From an uncultured Ruminococcus sp. (GTDB lineage: Bacteria > Bacillota_A > Clostridia > Oscillospirales > Ruminococcaceae): 13,598 nucleotides of DNA. This document shows positions 12,076 through 13,598 of the stretch, in pieces (positions within the stretch are counted from its first letter, which is position 1; each line of letters starts with the position of its first letter). A model generated the notes under the pieces. The model saw only the letters and a list, made by a program, of their open reading frames with translations, did no database searches and was not told the origin of the DNA. The stretch is taken from assembly GCA_946629405.1 (NCBI GenBank), contig CAMOXW010000242.1:1-13598 (forward strand), read 5' to 3'. The position numbers and the translations under genes were made by a program.

Positions 12076-13598
12076 TCACATAGCTGCAAGCTTTGCGAAT
12101 TTCTCCTTCAATGCCGGATATATCTCGCGGTATAGCTGATAATAGCGCTCATACTCCGCGACATCAGCCGGGGCGGGTGACTGCACCTTATCCGTGCGGA
12201 CAATCTCTCTGCAAGCCTCCGGGACGCTGCTGTAGAGCCCTGCACCGACGCTCGCAAGTATAGCCACGCCCAGCGCCGGACCTTCCTTTGAAGCGGCAGT
12301 CTTTACCTCGCAGTTGTAAAGTCCGGCGAGCATACTTCTCCAGAGCGGGGATGAACCTCCGCCTCCGCAAGCCATCATGTCGCTGACACTGATATTCATT
12401 TCGCGGAATACCTCAACACAGTCGCGGAGTGAATAGGTCACGCCCTCCATTACCGCACGGAGCATATGCTGACGGCTGTGCATTGCTGAAAGTCCGAAGA
12501 ATACTCCCCTTGCATCCGGGTCGAGATGAGGCGTTCTCTCGCCCATGAGATAGGGCAGATAGAGCAGTCTGTCCGCGCCGACCGGGACCTTTTCAGCAGC
12601 CTTGTCCATGAGATAATACTCGTCCACGCCCATGAGCTTAGCGGTCTCCTTTTCGGAAACGCAGAAGTTGTCCCTGAACCATTTCAGCGAAAGCCCTGCT
12701 CCCTGTGTGACGCCCATGACGTGCCACGCTCCGGGAACTGCCGCACAGCAGGTATGTACCCTGCCCTGCTTGTCAATGGAAATGCCCGAGGTATGCGCAA
12801 AAACAACGCCGGAGGTACCTATTGTGGTGAAGGCTTTTCCGTCCTCCACAACACCTGTTCCGACAGCCGCGGCAGCATTGTCCCCTGCGCCGCCGACAAC
12901 GACAGTTCCCTCGCAGAGACCAAGCTCGTCAGCCATTTTTCCGGTGAGAGTACCGGTCACCTCGCAGGACTCATAGACCCTGCCCAGCCAGTCCTTGTCG
13001 ATCTCAAAAGCACTCAGCAGCTCGTCCGACCACCTGCGGGCAGGGACGTCAAGAAGCTGCATACCGGAGGCATCGCTGACCTCTGTTGCGAACTCGCCTG
13101 TGAGTATGTAACGCAGATAGTCCTTAGGCAGCAGGATATGTGCGACCTTGCTGTATATTTCAGGCTCATTGTTCCTGACCCAGAGTATCTTTGCGGCAGT
13201 CCAGCCGGTAAGTGAAGGATTTGCGGTTATTTCCACAAGCTTTTCACGTCCCACGACACGGTTCATTTCATCGACCTCTGCACCTGTACGCTGGTCGCAC
13301 CAGATTATGCTCCGGCGGAGGACGCTGCCTGTCTTGTCGAGCATGACAAGGCCGTGCATCTGACCTGAAATACCGATGCCCTTCACATCCTCCTTCTTCA
13401 CTCCGCTCTGCGCCATAACTGCCTTGATAGTGTTCACCATAGCGTTCGCCCAGTCAGAGGGTTCCTGCTCGGCATAGCCGTTTTTCGGCTGATACATGGG
13501 GTATTCTATTGTTCTGGACGCGATAACGCTTCCCTTCTCGTCAAAGAGGACTGTTTTTGTACCGCTTGTACCGCAGTCCACGCCTATTACATATGACA
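12076..13598 (-). CDS. xylB: Xylulokinase
   Basis: An FGGY-family sugar kinase that phosphorylates D-xylulose to xylulose 5-phosphate, feeding the pentose phosphate pathway. The frame extends to the window edge. The last bases read (A)TG TCA TAT GTA ATA GGC GTG GAC, giving (M)SYVIGVDCGTSGTKT, so the start codon is cut by one base and the protein would be 507 residues. Visible motifs (numbered from that start) are the phosphate-1 loop DCGTSGTKTVLFDEKG (8-23), the substrate segments ISGQMHG (77-83) and IIWCDQRTG (98-106), the presumed catalytic base Asp240 in GAGDNAAAAVG, GTSGVVF (261-267), and the adenosine motif ACGGGGSSPLW near residue 415. Length agrees with the family (480-510). No xylose isomerase or transporter is visible; they may lie beyond the right edge. 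Upstream regulation is outside the window. Confidence 0.94.
   Translation of the reverse strand, partial: SYVIGVDCGTSGTKTVLFDEKGSVIASRTIEYPMYQPKNGYAEQEPSDWANAMVNTIKAVMAQSGVKKEDVKGIGISGQMHGLVMLDKTGSVLRRSIIWCDQRTGAEVDEMNRVVGREKLVEITANPSLTGWTAAKILWVRNNEPEIYSKVAHILLPKDYLRYILTGEFATEVSDASGMQLLDVPARRWSDELLSAFEIDKDWLGRVYESCEVTGTLTGKMADELGLCEGTVVVGGAGDNAAAAVGTGVVEDGKAFTTIGTSGVVFAHTSGISIDKQGRVHTCCAAVPGAWHVMGVTQGAGLSLKWFRDNFCVSEKETAKLMGVDEYYLMDKAAEKVPVGADRLLYLPYLMGERTPHLDPDARGVFFGLSAMHSRQHMLRAVMEGVTYSLRDCVEVFREMNISVSDMMACGGGGSSPLWRSMLAGLYNCEVKTAASKEGPALGVAILASVGAGLYSSVPEACREIVRTDKVQSPAPADVAEYERYYQLYREIYPALKEKFAKLAAM

Noticed and set aside
12060..12089. TTG start giving a 192-residue Hpt
   Set aside because: The extra residues overlap xylB, have no binding site, and the GGAGG at 12065-12069 points to the ATG at 12059.
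12526..13215. 229-codon plus-strand open frame inside xylB
   Set aside because: It is the shadow of xylulokinase; no family resemblance and no promoter or ribosome binding site.

Overview
The window looks like the chromosome of a Gram-positive, gut-type Clostridia member, most likely a Ruminococcus-like Oscillospiraceae. The reasons are the spore coat gene remnant (cotJC), GGAGG-type ribosome binding sites, several sigma-A promoters with an extended -10 (TGn) element, a DUF2798/MATE pair and a large serine recombinase. This assignment is inference from gene content, not from a search.

Layout. On the minus strand at the left lies the 5' part of an FtsX-type ABC permease that runs off the window (1-1762), with its own promoter and an unusual dyad in its leader. 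Next, also on the minus strand, is a two-gene operon: an MMPL/RND exporter (2556-4730) followed, with overlap, by a TetR-family regulator (1997-2575). A palindrome inside the exporter promoter is a candidate operator. A 379-base divergent intergenic region leads to plus-strand genes: a DUF2798 membrane protein (5110-5673) and a MATE efflux protein (5799-7277). Each has its own promoter, and each has a leader with a terminator-like hairpin ahead of the ribosome binding site. The two leaders share the 10-mer TGCGTAAATC, so they look like a matched pair of attenuators or riboswitches. After these comes a PAS / degenerate GGDEF / EAL c-di-GMP phosphodiesterase (7365-9020) closed by a strong bidirectional terminator.

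The mobile part follows: a small minus-strand gene (9120-9347) divergent from a large serine recombinase (9493-10923). The recombinase stop codon is directly followed by a cotJC frame (10917-11468) that lacks its first roughly 29 codons. The simplest reading is that a serine-recombinase element integrated into cotJC. This resembles the skin elements that split sporulation genes and are excised in the mother cell. The missing cotJC 5' part is not in this window, so the element either extends beyond the left edge or has lost its other end.

The right end returns to housekeeping genes on the minus strand: xylulokinase (xylB, start codon cut by one base at the window edge) and hypoxanthine phosphoribosyltransferase (hpt), closely spaced as an operon and convergent with the cotJC remnant.

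Working together: the left two thirds carry three membrane transport systems, each with visible cis-regulation, plus a second-messenger enzyme. No tRNA, rRNA or CRISPR array was seen.
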